Counted from the stretch's first letter, positions 51,092 to 59,697 are shown. The stretch: DNA of 64,000 nt from Saccharibacillus alkalitolerans (GCF_011090185.1 NZ_JAAFGS010000003.1:667308-731307), one strand, 5' to 3'. Numbers and translations are program-made. Notes: a model not told the origin generated them from the sequence alone.

Positions 51092-51777
51092 TCGTCCTTC
51101 GCCTCCCTGCTGCTCAAGTTGATTACGGTCACTTCTATGACATCGTCGATCCGGCGCAGCGCTTCGAGCAGCGAACGGTTCGGCACGGAGTCGAGTTCCA
51201 TGACCGTCATCGCTTCGGCGCTGCGCCCTTTGCGGTCGACGCCCATATAGCCGATGTTCGTGTCGCTGGCGCCCAGAACGGCGGTCAGCGAAGCGATGAC
51301 CCCCGGGCGGTCGCGGTGCAGCACGACGATCGTCGGATACTCCCCGCTGCAGCGAACGTCGAATCCGTTCATCTCGTGGATCATGACGGTGCCTCCGCCG
51401 ATCGAAGCGCCGACCACCTGGGCCGTGCGCCCGTCCGCGTCTTTCAATTCCAGCTTGGCCGCATTGGGATGCGGAGCGAGCCCCACGCCTTTGACAAACG
51501 TGATCTCGATGCCTCGCCGCTCCGCCTCTTCCAACGCTTCCGCCACCCGCGAGTCGTCGGTCGCGTAGCCGAGGAGGCCGCCCGCCAGGGCCAGATCCGT
51601 CCCATGTCCCCAATACGTCTCGGCAAACGATCCGTACAAGGCGATTTTCACGCTGACCGGCTCCGTGCCGAGCAGCTGCCTTGCAATCAGTCCGATGCGA
51701 ACGGCCCCTGCAGTATGTGAGCTAGAAGGACCTACCATGGAAGGTCCTATAATGGAAAACACATTTTTAAAACGCAT
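51088..51777 (-). CDS. sdaAB: L-serine dehydratase, iron-sulfur-dependent, beta subunit
   Basis: This 229-residue protein starts MRFKNVFSIIGPSMVGPSSSHTAGAVRIG in pieces, the substrate-binding SSSHT motif of the family. The C-terminal 70 residues form an ACT domain (VVLHRDRPGVIASLTAVLGASDTNIGYMGVDRK in pieces), likely for serine or structural binding. ATG 51777 has GAGGAG nine bases upstream and is preferred to a start 27 codons earlier. Its 3' end is coupled to sdaAA. Confidence 0.95.
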   Translation of the reverse strand: MRFKNVFSIIGPSMVGPSSSHTAGAVRIGLIARQLLGTEPVSVKIALYGSFAETYWGHGTDLALAGGLLGYATDDSRVAEALEEAERRGIEITFVKGVGLAPHPNAAKLELKDADGRTAQVVGASIGGGTVMIHEMNGFDVRCSGEYPTIVVLHRDRPGVIASLTAVLGASDTNIGYMGVDRKGRSAEAMTVMELDSVPNRSLLEALRRIDDVIEVTVINLSSREAKDE

Positions 51778-52052
51778 CTGTGAGCTCTCCTCGCTTATCC
51801 CGTAATAAATGCCGATTATATGTCTATAGGTTGGAGCGTTTATTTTCTTCGGCTTCAACCGCTATTTTACACGCCAAAAGCTTTTACGTCGACTCCTTCG
51901 CACTGCTTCGATACCGCAGCGAAGCTATGTCCGAACAAGGACCTTCACCTTCCGCAGGCTCTATCCTTGTCAGGTATGCGTCATGTTTAGGTTTGATTGA
52001 TCATAATCTCGCCCTAACCGTTCCGATCGCCGCGGGACCGCGCGCAAAAAAA
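51778..52052 (-). other. Upstream region of sdaAB with two hairpins
   Basis: This is about 275 bases without a gene. Two hairpins lie within 66 bases: GCTTCG/CGAAGC (51905-51925) and ACAAGGA/TCCTTGT (51935-51970). A structured mRNA leader is possible, but I could match it to no known riboswitch consensus and see no clear promoter. Confidence 0.35.
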
Positions 52053-52094
52053 AGGAGCCGTCCCGTGCGAATGTTTCGCACAGGTCGTGCTCCT
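52053..52094 (-). terminator. Terminator of the alr-mazEF unit
   Basis: A nested hairpin (outer AGGAGC/GCTCCT, inner GTGCGAA/TTTCGCAC) is followed on the minus strand by eight T residues. It lies 84 bases after the mazF stop. Confidence 0.85.
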
Positions 52095-52177
52095 CTTTCG
52101 TTCACTGCTTGCTCCCCGGCGCCCCTGCCGTAGGAGAGCCGTGCAAAAACGCCGCTTGTACGGCGCCGCATCGACAA

Positions 52178-52528
52178 TCAAAAATCGACCAGACTCAAGC
52201 TGATCTGCAAAGATTCGTCGACCCTTTTCATCGTTTCCTCGCCGAGTCTTGTGATCCGGTCCGTCAAACGCTGCTTGTCGATCGTTCGAATCTGTTCGAG
52301 CAGAACGACGGAATCACGGTCGAATCCGTGCGTCTTCGCATCGATTTCCACGTGGGTCGGCAGCTTCGCTTTCTGAATTTGGGCGGTAATCGCCGCGACG
52401 ATGACCGTAGGGCTGAAGCGGTTGCCGATATCGTTCTGAATGACCAGAACCGGACGCACCCCGCCCTGCTCGGACCCCACCACCGGCGACAGGTCCGCAA
52501 AAAATACGTCACCGCGTTTTACAAGCAA
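52178..52528 (-). CDS. mazF: MazF/NdoA-type endoribonuclease toxin
   Basis: This 116-residue PemK/MazF-fold RNase starts [32 protein letters not shown] in pieces, nearly the canonical Bacillus NdoA sequence, with [15 protein letters not shown] and [16 protein letters not shown] later. It is expected to cut mRNA at U^ACAU-like sites in stress (known for the Bacillus homologue). The start is TTG 52528, with GGGGTG upstream, as in several NdoA genes. It is three bases downstream of the antitoxin gene. Conserved order after alr supports the call. Confidence 0.96.
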   Translation of the reverse strand: MLVKRGDVFFADLSPVVGSEQGGVRPVLVIQNDIGNRFSPTVIVAAITAQIQKAKLPTHVEIDAKTHGFDRDSVVLLEQIRTIDKQRLTDRITRLGEETMKRVDESLQISLSLVDF

Positions 52529-52531
52529 TAG

Positions 52532-52813
52532 TTACACCCCGCTTACTAAGCGAACCAGAGTGATGTCCGCATCTTCCTCCGCATGAAAAGCCTCACAGGC
52601 CATCGACAAATTGATATGGGCCATTTCCATGTAACCCCGCTGCATCGACTCGCGGATATACCGCTTCTTCCGGTCGACCAAATACTGTCTCATTGCCAGC
52701 CTGATCAGTTCACTACGATTGGAATTTTCCAAAGCTGCGATTCCATCCACTTCCTGCAGAAGATGATCCGGCAAGCTGATCATCACTCTCTTGGTGCTTT
52801 GCAAGTTCGCCAC
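52532..52813 (-). CDS. mazE: MazE/NdoAI-type ribbon-helix-helix antitoxin
   Basis: This 93-residue protein has a ribbon-helix-helix N-terminus (TKRVMISLPDHLLQEVDGIAALENSNRSELIRLAMRQYLVDRKK in pieces) and a C-terminal tail that in the Bacillus homologue wraps the toxin (EMAHINLSMACEAFHAEEDADITLVRLVSGV in pieces). The start is GTG 52813. It probably represses its own operon and neutralises MazF. Confidence 0.94.
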   Translation of the reverse strand: MANLQSTKRVMISLPDHLLQEVDGIAALENSNRSELIRLAMRQYLVDRKKRYIRESMQRGYMEMAHINLSMACEAFHAEEDADITLVRLVSGV

Positions 52814-52979
52814 CGTTTGTCCACCCCCATGAGCTTATACCCGTCAACGGTTCCTTCCGTACGGACTGGCCGTTTGTTGCGGGAACTGTTGAAAAGCGTA
52901 TATACGATGCGTATATCACCTATGCTGCCACCCATTATAGCCTACAATCTTTCATCCGTACAGCCCATTTCTTCACAAT

Positions 52980-54203
52980 TTACTCAGAAAAAACATGGAC
53001 GGCGGCCGGGTTTTCATCAAAAAGGGGGTTTAATCGTGCAATAACCGCGCCTTTGCGAACATAAATTCGCGGCACGCGGTGGGCGAGCATGCACACCACT
53101 TCATAGTGGATCGTTCCCAGCTTGGCGGCAATTTCGTCCGCGGTAATGGCTTCCCCGGACTGACTGCCGAGCAGGACAACCTCCTCGCCTTCTTGGATAT
53201 CTTCCGCATCCGCGAAAGATTTGAGCGATACCATACACTGATCCATGCAGATCGTTCCCGTTACCGGCGCGCGGCGGCCTCGGATCAGCACTTCCGCCTT
53301 GCCGCCCAGCATCCGCGAGTAACCGTCGGCGTAACCGACGGGAAGCGTGGCGATCCGCTCGCCCGCTTCGGCCGTATAAAGAGAACCGTAGCTGATGCCC
53401 GTCGGATGCTGCAGCGTTTTGACGAATACCGCGCGCGTTGTGAGCGACAGCACCGGCTGCAGCTTCACGGCGGCGCGGTTCACTTCGCAGGAAGGGTAAA
53501 AACCGTACAGCGAAATCCCGATTCGAACCATTTTCGGGGATAACCCCGGCGTGTCGATCGCGGCGGCACTGTTGCCGGTATGTATCAGCGGGATATCGAT
53601 ATCCTCCTGCGCAAGCGCGTCGACCGTGCTGCGGAACGCTTCATACTGGAACCGTGTATAGGTTTTGTCGGCTTCATCCGCCCTCGCAAAGTGCGTAAAA
53701 ATTCCTTCGACCTCGATCGTTTCCGTCTCGACCGCTCTTTTGACGAATGCCGTCGCGTCGGCGCCTGCCGCGCGTCCCAGACGCCCCATCCCGCTGTCCA
53801 CTTTGATGTGGACCTTAAGCCGGCGGCCCGAAGACGAACGTTCCAGACGGCGCGCCGCTTCCAGCACTTCCTCGCTGAACAGGGCGATCGTGATGCCGCG
53901 CTCCCGCGCGACTCGCAGCCCTTCGGGCGGCGTGTAGCCCAGAACCAGAATCGGCAACCCGACACCCGCATCGCGGAGCTCGAGCGCTTCGTCAAGAAAC
54001 GCCACGCTTAAATAATCGGCTCCCAGGCGTTCCAGCTCTCGGCTGACTTCTACCGCTCCATGCCCGTAAGCATTCGCTTTGACGCAGGCCAGCAGAAGAG
54101 TCGAAGGGTCCAGATGCAAACGAAAAGCCTCGTAGTTGGCGCGAAGCGCATCCAGATCCACGACGGCTTGAGTAGGACGATACTGCATAGGCAAAACAGC
54201 CAC
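52980..54203 (-). CDS. alr: Alanine racemase
   Basis: This PLP enzyme interconverts L- and D-alanine for peptidoglycan synthesis. The 407 residues have the PLP lysine Lys42 in ACVKANAYGHGAVEVS, the catalytic Tyr272 in GISYGSLYTA, the HTGNSAA and RIGISLYG cofactor-binding regions and MDQCMVSL near the C-terminal domain. The last 20 residues (ARLNPLFDENPAAVHVFSE) are an ordinary variable tail. It is encoded upstream of mazE-mazF on the same strand, the conserved Bacillales order, with 166 bases between. Confidence 0.96.
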   Translation of the reverse strand: MAVLPMQYRPTQAVVDLDALRANYEAFRLHLDPSTLLLACVKANAYGHGAVEVSRELERLGADYLSVAFLDEALELRDAGVGLPILVLGYTPPEGLRVARERGITIALFSEEVLEAARRLERSSSGRRLKVHIKVDSGMGRLGRAAGADATAFVKRAVETETIEVEGIFTHFARADEADKTYTRFQYEAFRSTVDALAQEDIDIPLIHTGNSAAAIDTPGLSPKMVRIGISLYGFYPSCEVNRAAVKLQPVLSLTTRAVFVKTLQHPTGISYGSLYTAEAGERIATLPVGYADGYSRMLGGKAEVLIRGRRAPVTGTICMDQCMVSLKSFADAEDIQEGEEVVLLGSQSGEAITADEIAAKLGTIHYEVVCMLAHRVPRIYVRKGAVIARLNPLFDENPAAVHVFSE

Positions 54204-54397
54204 CTCTAAACTTAAAATTTATTAATTCCAGCGTAAGCTCGGGAAGCGGGGCTGTCAATGCCGTCAGACCAGTCCACAAAGCCATAGAATTATACGCGAA
54301 AAGCAGGCCAGAGGACGAAATCCGCCTACAATCCAAACATTACCCGCGCCGGGTTTTTTAGAAGCGCGGGCGGCGTCTTTTATATCGTTTTCGAAAC

Positions 54398-54958
54398 TTA
54401 AGGCTCCCGCGGCACCAAGTCGAAGATTTCTCCGTCCTCCATCGCGTCGATCAGCCGATCCAGCCAGCGGTAGTATTTTTCGGCTTGGCGGATTTTTTCG
54501 AGATCCCTTTCCAGCACGCCGCGGGCGAACTCGCTCGTGTCTTCCGACCCCAGCAGCCGTTCGATCTCTTTGACGGCTCTGCGGAGCACCTGAAGATTGC
54601 TCTCGACCGCGCTTCTCCATTCGTTGGCGAAGTAATCCGTAAAAGTCTGATACCAGTCGTATTCGACCTCGTACAGATCTTTTCTGGATCCTTTTTCCCA
54701 GACCTTATTCACCATCTTCAAATCAAGCAAAGTCCGTACGCCGGTACTCATGCTGGTCTTGCTCATCTGCATTTCGCGTCCCATTTCGTCCAGGGTCATC
54801 GGTTTATCGGCAAAAAAAAGCAGCCCATACAGATGGCCGGTCGATAACGTTACGCCGTACAGCTCCATATTCCTTCCCACAACTTCGATTACGCGCTTGC
54901 GGATTCGGTGCACGATCTCGTGTTCTTGTTCATTCCACTGGCCGTGGTCCAAGCCCAT
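54398..54958 (-). CDS. GbsR/OpcR-type MarR-superfamily regulator
   Basis: This 186-residue winged-helix protein has VIEVVGRNMELYGVTLSTGHLYGLLFFADKPMTLDEMGREMQMSKTSMSTGVRTLLDLKMVNKVWEKGSRKDLYEVE in pieces, the GbsR HTH region. A helical C-terminal half follows with YYRWLDRLIDAMEDGEIFD. GbsR-type proteins sense choline and repress glycine-betaine synthesis or uptake genes. ATG 54958 has AAGGAGG eight bases upstream. It is divergent from opuA, whose upstream region holds a TGTACAG palindrome. Confidence 0.88.
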   Translation of the reverse strand: MGLDHGQWNEQEHEIVHRIRKRVIEVVGRNMELYGVTLSTGHLYGLLFFADKPMTLDEMGREMQMSKTSMSTGVRTLLDLKMVNKVWEKGSRKDLYEVEYDWYQTFTDYFANEWRSAVESNLQVLRRAVKEIERLLGSEDTSEFARGVLERDLEKIRQAEKYYRWLDRLIDAMEDGEIFDLVPREP

Positions 54959-55165
54959 GCCTGAAACCTCCTTAATATCGGTCCTTTTCAACTACTTAAT
55001 CTATTCGAATACGCGCGTCGTACACGTTTCATGCGCGCGCCAATGCACGTTTTGCATGATCATCACACGATTTGCCAATCTTCATTCTAGGAGAACGTTT
55101 GATAATTGTAAAGATTTCAAAGAGCGAGCATTCGCAAGTAATTTCGAGCATTTTCGACTATAACT

Positions 55166-55200
55166 TTGTACAGTTTTTACTGTACGTACTTAATGTACAG
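55166..55200. promoter_or_regulatory. Palindromic operator region upstream of opuA
   Basis: TGTACAGT and ACTGTACG (55167-55174 and 55179-55186) form an inverted repeat around TTTT, with a third half-site TGTACAG at 55194-55200. It lies between the GbsR-like gene and opuA and is a plausible binding site for that regulator (inference). The other bases of 54959-55355 hold only the promoter at 55210. Confidence 0.5.
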
Positions 55201-55209
55201 AATTACAGG

Positions 55210-55238
55210 TTGAAAGCAAAGGATTAATTTGTTACCAT
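55210..55238 (+). promoter_or_regulatory. Predicted sigma-A promoter of opuA
   Basis: TTGAAA (55210-55215) and TACCAT (55233-55238) are spaced by 17 bases, 118 bases before the start codon and just downstream of the TGTACAG repeats. Confidence 0.45.
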
Positions 55239-55355
55239 TTAGGACGTTGGTATCACAAAACTCGCTTGGTTCCGGGAGCCCGGCTCGTTCGTCAAGCCGC
55301 ACTCGCGATCCGTTTCGCAGCACGTTTTTACTGAATAACAGAAGGGGTGAACGAA

Positions 55356-56576
55356 ATGCCGATTCTAAGCATCCGCAACGTAAGCAAATTGTTCGGACCT
55401 AACGCCGCCCAGAGCGTCAAGTTACTGGAGCAGGGCTATGACAAACAAAAGCTGGCCAAAGAGAAACAAATCACCGTCGGGGTCAACCAGGTGAACATGG
55501 ATATCGAGCAGGGCGAAATTTTCGTCATTATGGGTCTGTCGGGCAGCGGCAAATCCACGCTCGTCCGCATGTTCAATCGGCTGATCGAGCCGACCGCCGG
55601 GCAAATTCTCGTACACGACAAAGATCTTATGAAGATGAATGCCGAGCAGCTGCGCGAGGTGCGCCGCAAAACGATCAGCATGGTGTTCCAAAAATTCGCG
55701 CTTTTCCCCCACCGCTCCGTGCTCGACAATGTCGAATACGGGCTTGAAATTCAAAAGGTGGCCAAGGCCAAACGCCGCGAGAAAGCCAAACAGTCGCTCG
55801 AACTCGTCGGACTTAAGGGCTGGGAAGACAAAAGGCCCGACGAACTCAGCGGCGGCATGCAGCAGCGCGTCGGATTGGCCCGGGCGCTCGCCAACGATCC
55901 GGAAGTGCTGCTCATGGACGAAGCGTTCAGCGCGCTCGATCCGCTCATTCGCCGGGACATGCAGGACGAACTGCTTGATCTGCAGGAGAAAATGAAGAAG
56001 ACCATTATCTTTATCACGCACGATCTGGACGAAGCGCTCCGCATCGGAGACCGCATCGCGCTGATGAGAGACGGCGAGGTCGTACAGATCGGCACGCCGG
56101 AAGAGATCCTGATTCAGCCGGCCAACGGCTACGTGCGGCGCTTCGTCGAAGACGTCGATCTGTCGAAGGTTCTTACGGCTTCGCACGTCATGCGCCGCCC
56201 CGAGACCATTACGCGGGATCGCGGCCCTCGCGTCGCGCTGGAGCTGATGCGCGAGCGCGGCGTCTCGAACCTATTCGTCATCGACCGAGGCAAACGGCTG
56301 CTCGGCGCCATTACGGCCGAAGACGCCTCGCGTGCCGCGAAAGAAAAGCTTTCGATCGAAGATATTCTGATTCCGGATTGTCCGGTATCTCCGCCCGATC
56401 GCTTGATCGGCGAAATGTTCGAACTCAGCAGCACGTCGCCGATTCCGATCTCGGTCGTCGATGTGGAAAACCGCCTGCTCGGGGTTGTGGTCAGGGGCAG
56501 CCTGCTGGGCGCCATGGCCGGAGAAGTGGAAAACGAAGGGGTGAACGCGAATGTACAGCAACTTGATATCGGCTGA
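55356..56576 (+). CDS. opuAA: Glycine betaine/proline ABC transporter ATP-binding protein
   Basis: This 406-residue ATPase has the OpuA-type N-terminal extension (NVSKLFGPNAAQSVKLLEQGYDKQKLAKEKQITVGVN in pieces), Walker A GLSGSGKST at 60-68, ELSGGMQQRVGLARAL signature and Walker B LLMDEAFSALDPL. Tandem CBS domains (about 265-395) form the ionic-strength sensor known for OpuA. ATG 55356 has AAGGGG eight bases upstream; the in-frame GTG at 55347 abuts that site. The 3' end overlaps opuAB by 26 bases. Confidence 0.96.
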   Translation: MPILSIRNVSKLFGPNAAQSVKLLEQGYDKQKLAKEKQITVGVNQVNMDIEQGEIFVIMGLSGSGKSTLVRMFNRLIEPTAGQILVHDKDLMKMNAEQLREVRRKTISMVFQKFALFPHRSVLDNVEYGLEIQKVAKAKRREKAKQSLELVGLKGWEDKRPDELSGGMQQRVGLARALANDPEVLLMDEAFSALDPLIRRDMQDELLDLQEKMKKTIIFITHDLDEALRIGDRIALMRDGEVVQIGTPEEILIQPANGYVRRFVEDVDLSKVLTASHVMRRPETITRDRGPRVALELMRERGVSNLFVIDRGKRLLGAITAEDASRAAKEKLSIEDILIPDCPVSPPDRLIGEMFELSSTSPIPISVVDVENRLLGVVVRGSLLGAMAGEVENEGVNANVQQLDIG

Positions 56577-57417
56577 GCTGCCCAAGCTTCCGATCGCGGA
56601 GTGGGTGGATAAGGCGGTCGATTGGATGAGCATGAATCTGGAAGGAATTTTTGAAGGAATCTCTACCGCGATCGACAAAGTCGTGACTTCCTTTACGAAC
56701 ATCTTCACTTTTCCCCACCCTATCGTGTTCATCGTCATCCTGGCCGTTATCGCCTACTTCGCGGGCAAATGGAAGCTGTCGCTCTTCACGGTGCTCGGTT
56801 TCCTGTTGATCTGGGATCTGGGCTACTGGGACGCGACGATGAGCACTTTGGCGCTCGTGCTGACGTCCGGCTTGATCTCGATCATCATCGGGATCCCCAT
56901 CGGCATCTGGTGCGCGAAAAGCCGCGCCGCTTCGAACATCATCACGCCGCTGCTCGATTTCATGCAGACGATGCCCGCCTTCGTATACCTGCTGCCGGCC
57001 GTCACGTTCTTCAGCCTCGGCGTGGTTCCCGGCGTGATCGCCTCGATCATCTTCGCCATTCCGCCGACGATCCGCCTTACGAACCTGGGCATTCAGCAGG
57101 TTTCTGGCGAACTGGTGGAAGCCGCCGACGCGTTCGGATCGACCGGCGCGCAGAAGCTGTTCAAGGTCCAACTTCCGCTGGCCATGCCGACCATTCTGGC
57201 CGGCATTAACCAGACGATCATGCTGTCGCTGTCGATGGTCGTCATCGCTTCGATGATCGGCGCGCAGGGCATCGGCGTCGAAGTGTATCGCGCCGTCACG
57301 CAGCTGCATATCGGTCAAGGCTTTGAAGCCGGCTTGGCCGTTGTCGTACTCGCCATCGTACTCGACCGTTTGTCCCAAAATATTTTCAAACCTGCACAAA
57401 AAAGGAGAAATGCGTAA
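56551..57417 (+). CDS. opuAB: Glycine betaine/proline ABC transporter permease
   Basis: This 288-residue membrane protein has about seven hydrophobic segments. The EAA loop, LVEAADAFGSTGAQKLFKVQLPLAMPTILAGINQ in pieces near residues 190-215, contacts OpuAA. The substrate-binding domain is a separate protein, so this is the permease-only form. AAGGGGTG precedes the ATG; overlap with opuAA and the next start (ATGA) imply tight co-expression. Confidence 0.96.
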   Translation: MYSNLISAELPKLPIAEWVDKAVDWMSMNLEGIFEGISTAIDKVVTSFTNIFTFPHPIVFIVILAVIAYFAGKWKLSLFTVLGFLLIWDLGYWDATMSTLALVLTSGLISIIIGIPIGIWCAKSRAASNIITPLLDFMQTMPAFVYLLPAVTFFSLGVVPGVIASIIFAIPPTIRLTNLGIQQVSGELVEAADAFGSTGAQKLFKVQLPLAMPTILAGINQTIMLSLSMVVIASMIGAQGIGVEVYRAVTQLHIGQGFEAGLAVVVLAIVLDRLSQNIFKPAQKRRNA

Positions 57418-58340
57418 TGAAAAAGATCAAACTCGGCACGAAAAAATGGTTCGGCATGACAAGCCTCGCGGCTGTACTGGTACTGGGGGCCTGCTCGGGC
57501 GGCGGAGGATCTTCCTCCAGCGCTTCCGGCTCGGACGCTTCGCTGGGCGATCAAGTCGCTCATAAAATTACCGGCATCGATCCCGGCGCCGGCATCATGA
57601 ACGCCACGCAAAAAGCGATCGACGATTACGGCCTCAGCGACTGGACGCTGCTGGAAAGCTCCAGCGCGGCGATGACCGCTTCGCTCGACAAAGCGATCAA
57701 GAAAAAAGAACCGATCATCGTAACCGGCTGGACGCCGCACTGGATGTTCGCGAAGTATGACCTGAAGTATCTGGAAGATCCGAAGAAATCGTACGGCGAA
57801 GCCGAAGAGATTCATACGATCGCCCGTCTCGGGCTGAAAGAAGACAAGCCGGAAGCTTATCAGTTCCTGGACAATTTCCAATGGACGGAAGACGAAATGG
57901 GCGAGATCATGGTCGCGATTCAAGAAGGCACCGCGCCCGAGAAGGCGGCGGCCGACTTTGCCGAAGCTCACCCCGACCGCATCGCCGAATGGACCGACGG
58001 CATTGCGCCGGTAAGCGGCGACACCATTACGCTGGCTCTCGTCAACTGGGATTCGGAAGTTGCCAGCACGAACCTCGCGAAATACGTCCTGCACGAAAAA
58101 CTCGGCTATACGGTCAAAGAACTGCAGGTCGACGCCGGCCCGATGTGGCTGGGCGTAGCGCAGGGCGACGCCGACGCGACTCTTGCCGCATGGCTGCCGC
58201 TGACCCACGCCGACTACTGGGCGAAATACCAAGACAAAGTCGAAGATCTCGGCGCCAACATGACCGGCGTGAAGACGGGTCTGGTCGTTCCGGCTTACGT
58301 CGAAGCGACTTCGATCGAAGACTTGGTCGACGGGAAGTAA
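57417..58340 (+). CDS. opuAC: Glycine betaine-binding lipoprotein
   Basis: This 307-residue lipoprotein has the lipobox VLGAC at residues 22-26 (Cys26). The mature protein is an OpuAC-type binding domain with aromatic-box segments VTGWTPHWMFAKYDLKYLEDP and WLPLTHADYWAKYQD in pieces, which hold the betaine headgroup by cation-pi contacts. It delivers substrate to OpuAB. ATG overlaps the opuAB stop by four bases. A terminator (58358) ends the operon. Confidence 0.97.
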   Translation: MKKIKLGTKKWFGMTSLAAVLVLGACSGGGGSSSSASGSDASLGDQVAHKITGIDPGAGIMNATQKAIDDYGLSDWTLLESSSAAMTASLDKAIKKKEPIIVTGWTPHWMFAKYDLKYLEDPKKSYGEAEEIHTIARLGLKEDKPEAYQFLDNFQWTEDEMGEIMVAIQEGTAPEKAAADFAEAHPDRIAEWTDGIAPVSGDTITLALVNWDSEVASTNLAKYVLHEKLGYTVKELQVDAGPMWLGVAQGDADATLAAWLPLTHADYWAKYQDKVEDLGANMTGVKTGLVVPAYVEATSIEDLVDGK

Positions 58341-58357
58341 GAGAAGCAAGAAATGGA

Positions 58358-58385
58358 AGCGATCCTTTCGGGGATCGCTTTTTTT
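58358..58385 (+). terminator. Terminator of opuA
   Basis: The stem AGCGATCC/GGATCGCT is followed by TTTTTTT, 17 bases after the opuAC stop. Confidence 0.92.
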
Positions 58386-58476
58386 GTGCGATTCCTTTTC
58401 GTTTAGCAAGGCCCGGAGGCCTTTCCGGAGAGAGCTTCTTTCGCGTAGACCTGATACTGCGAGTCGTTGTGCTTCG

Positions 58477-58660
58477 ATAACTGCATAGAAGCACTTATTT
58501 TACTTCAAACCGATCTTTTTAAGGAAATAGATGCAGGAGAGCAGCTAATTTTGTGTTCGAGCGCTTTTTGCCCCTCTTTTTTGTGAAACAGCTGCTCTGA
58601 AGCCGTTATTTCTGATGATTGAGCCAAAAGCGACCAATTAGCTGTTCATACGCAGTTATG
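58477..58660. repeat. Imperfect palindromic intergenic element (about 184 bp)
   Basis: Left arm 58477-58554 and right arm 58583-58660 are imperfect inverted copies separated by about 28 bases. Matching landmarks are ATAACTGC at the left end against GCAGTTAT at the right, GAAATA against TATTTC inside, and GAGCAGCT against AGCTGCTC near the centre. No reading frame spans it. It may be a REP/MITE-like mobile or structured element; copies elsewhere in the genome cannot be checked here. Confidence 0.7.
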
Positions 58661-58683
58661 CCTAAGCTCTGAGCCTATGACAA

Positions 58684-58715
58684 AAACCCGCTCCTCCGTT
58701 TGGAGAGGCGGGTTT
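58684..58715 (-). terminator. Terminator of the NAD(P)-binding oxidoreductase gene
   Basis: The stem AAACCCGCTCCTCC/GGAGAGGCGGGTTT (one mismatch) is followed on the minus strand by TTTTTG. It lies 100 bases past the stop at 58817. Confidence 0.85.
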
Positions 58716-58816
58716 ACTGGAATTTGGGATACGCTGACGCCCCTTCAGGAGAAAGGGCTTCAGGCTGTCTTGAAAGTCCGCTCTCCGAAGCCTTTACCGG
58801 CTGTTAGCCCTTGGAG

Positions 58817-59458
58817 TCAGGCTTTCTCGCCCACCACGCTGAAGCGCTCGTTCACATGCTTGGCGCTCTCGATCTCGTCGACGATCGCGATCGCATAGTC
58901 GGCGTAGCTGATGTAGCTGTCGCCTGCGGCGTTCGTCGTCAGAACGTCGCCCGCAGCCTGATAGCTGCCGGTTCTGCCGCCTTGGTCGTCGAAGAACGCC
59001 GCCGGGCTGACGAATGTCCACTTAAGCCCTTCGGAAGCCTGCAGGTCTTTGAGGTTCTGGCCCTGGTTGGAAGCGGTCGGCTTGTACTCGTCCGGGAAAT
59101 CCGGCGTATCGATCAGGCGGGTCGTTTTCGCTTCGTCCACGAACAGGCTTCCCGCGCCGCCGACGACGATCAGGCGAGTTTCAGGAGCGCCCTTGAACGC
59201 TTCGATCAGCTTGCGGCCGGCTTCTACATGACCGGATTCTTGACCCATAGGCATGTTGATCGCGTTCACCACGGCGTCGAAGCCCTGTACGTCTTCGGCC
59301 GTCAAGTTCATGACGTCTTTCTGGACGGAGGATACGCCTTCTTCCTTAAACTTGGACGCGTCGCGCACGATGGCCGTCACTTCATGGCCGCGCGTCTTCG
59401 CTTCTTGAACGATCAGACTTCCCGCTTTGCCTGTAGCGCCGATAACTGCGATTTTCAT
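58817..59458 (-). CDS. NAD(P)H-binding atypical SDR oxidoreductase (YwnB/YhfK-like)
   Basis: This 213-residue Rossmann-fold protein begins MKIAVIGATGKAGSLIVQEAKTRGHEVTAIVRD in pieces, with the GATGxxG nucleotide motif. It contains DAVVNAINMPMGQ, TRLIVVGGAGSLFVDEAKTTRLIDTPDFP and FVSPAAFFDDQGGRTGSYQ, the pattern of NAD(P)-binding SDR_a5/YwnB family members. ATG 59458 has GGAGG eight bases upstream. A strong promoter carrying a 17-base palindrome over its -10 box predicts tight repression by a MarR/HxlR-type protein. Substrate unknown; such genes often respond to electrophile or quinone stress. Confidence 0.9.
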   Translation of the reverse strand: MKIAVIGATGKAGSLIVQEAKTRGHEVTAIVRDASKFKEEGVSSVQKDVMNLTAEDVQGFDAVVNAINMPMGQESGHVEAGRKLIEAFKGAPETRLIVVGGAGSLFVDEAKTTRLIDTPDFPDEYKPTASNQGQNLKDLQASEGLKWTFVSPAAFFDDQGGRTGSYQAAGDVLTTNAAGDSYISYADYAIAIVDEIESAKHVNERFSVVGEKA

Positions 59459-59549
59459 AAGTAAAACCTCCATTTAATTAGAATTCGGACACCGTTCGCC
59501 AACCGCCGGAATACCGGTTATCGGAGAGGCGAACGGTTCCGTTTCATTT

Positions 59550-59566
59550 GTAACTATTATAGTTAC
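59550..59566. promoter_or_regulatory. Perfect 17-bp operator palindrome
   Basis: GTAACTATTATAGTTAC has eight-base arms around a single T. It overlaps the -10 box of the minus-strand promoter at 59556-59585, so a bound protein would block RNA polymerase. It resembles HxlR/MarR-type sites. The regulator gene is not in the window. Confidence 0.65.
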
Positions 59567-59585
59567 ATTATAATTCGTTTGTCAA
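59556..59585 (-). promoter_or_regulatory. Consensus sigma-A promoter of the SDR gene
   Basis: On the minus strand TTGACA (59580-59585) and TATAAT (59556-59561) both match consensus, with an 18-base spacer, about 98 bases upstream of the start codon. Confidence 0.8.
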
Positions 59586-59654
59586 CTCTCTTTTTGAAAG
59601 TCATCCGGAATGTTCGCGGCCAAGTCTTGACGCAGAATTTCGAGCTTCTAAAAA

Positions 59655-59697
59655 AAGCAGCATTCCCGCCTTTTTCTTAAGGTCGAAAATGCTGCTT
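59655..59697 (-). terminator. Terminator of yhaM
   Basis: The stem AAGCAGCATT/AATGCTGCTT is followed by TTTTTT on the minus strand, 12 bases past the yhaM stop. Confidence 0.82.
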
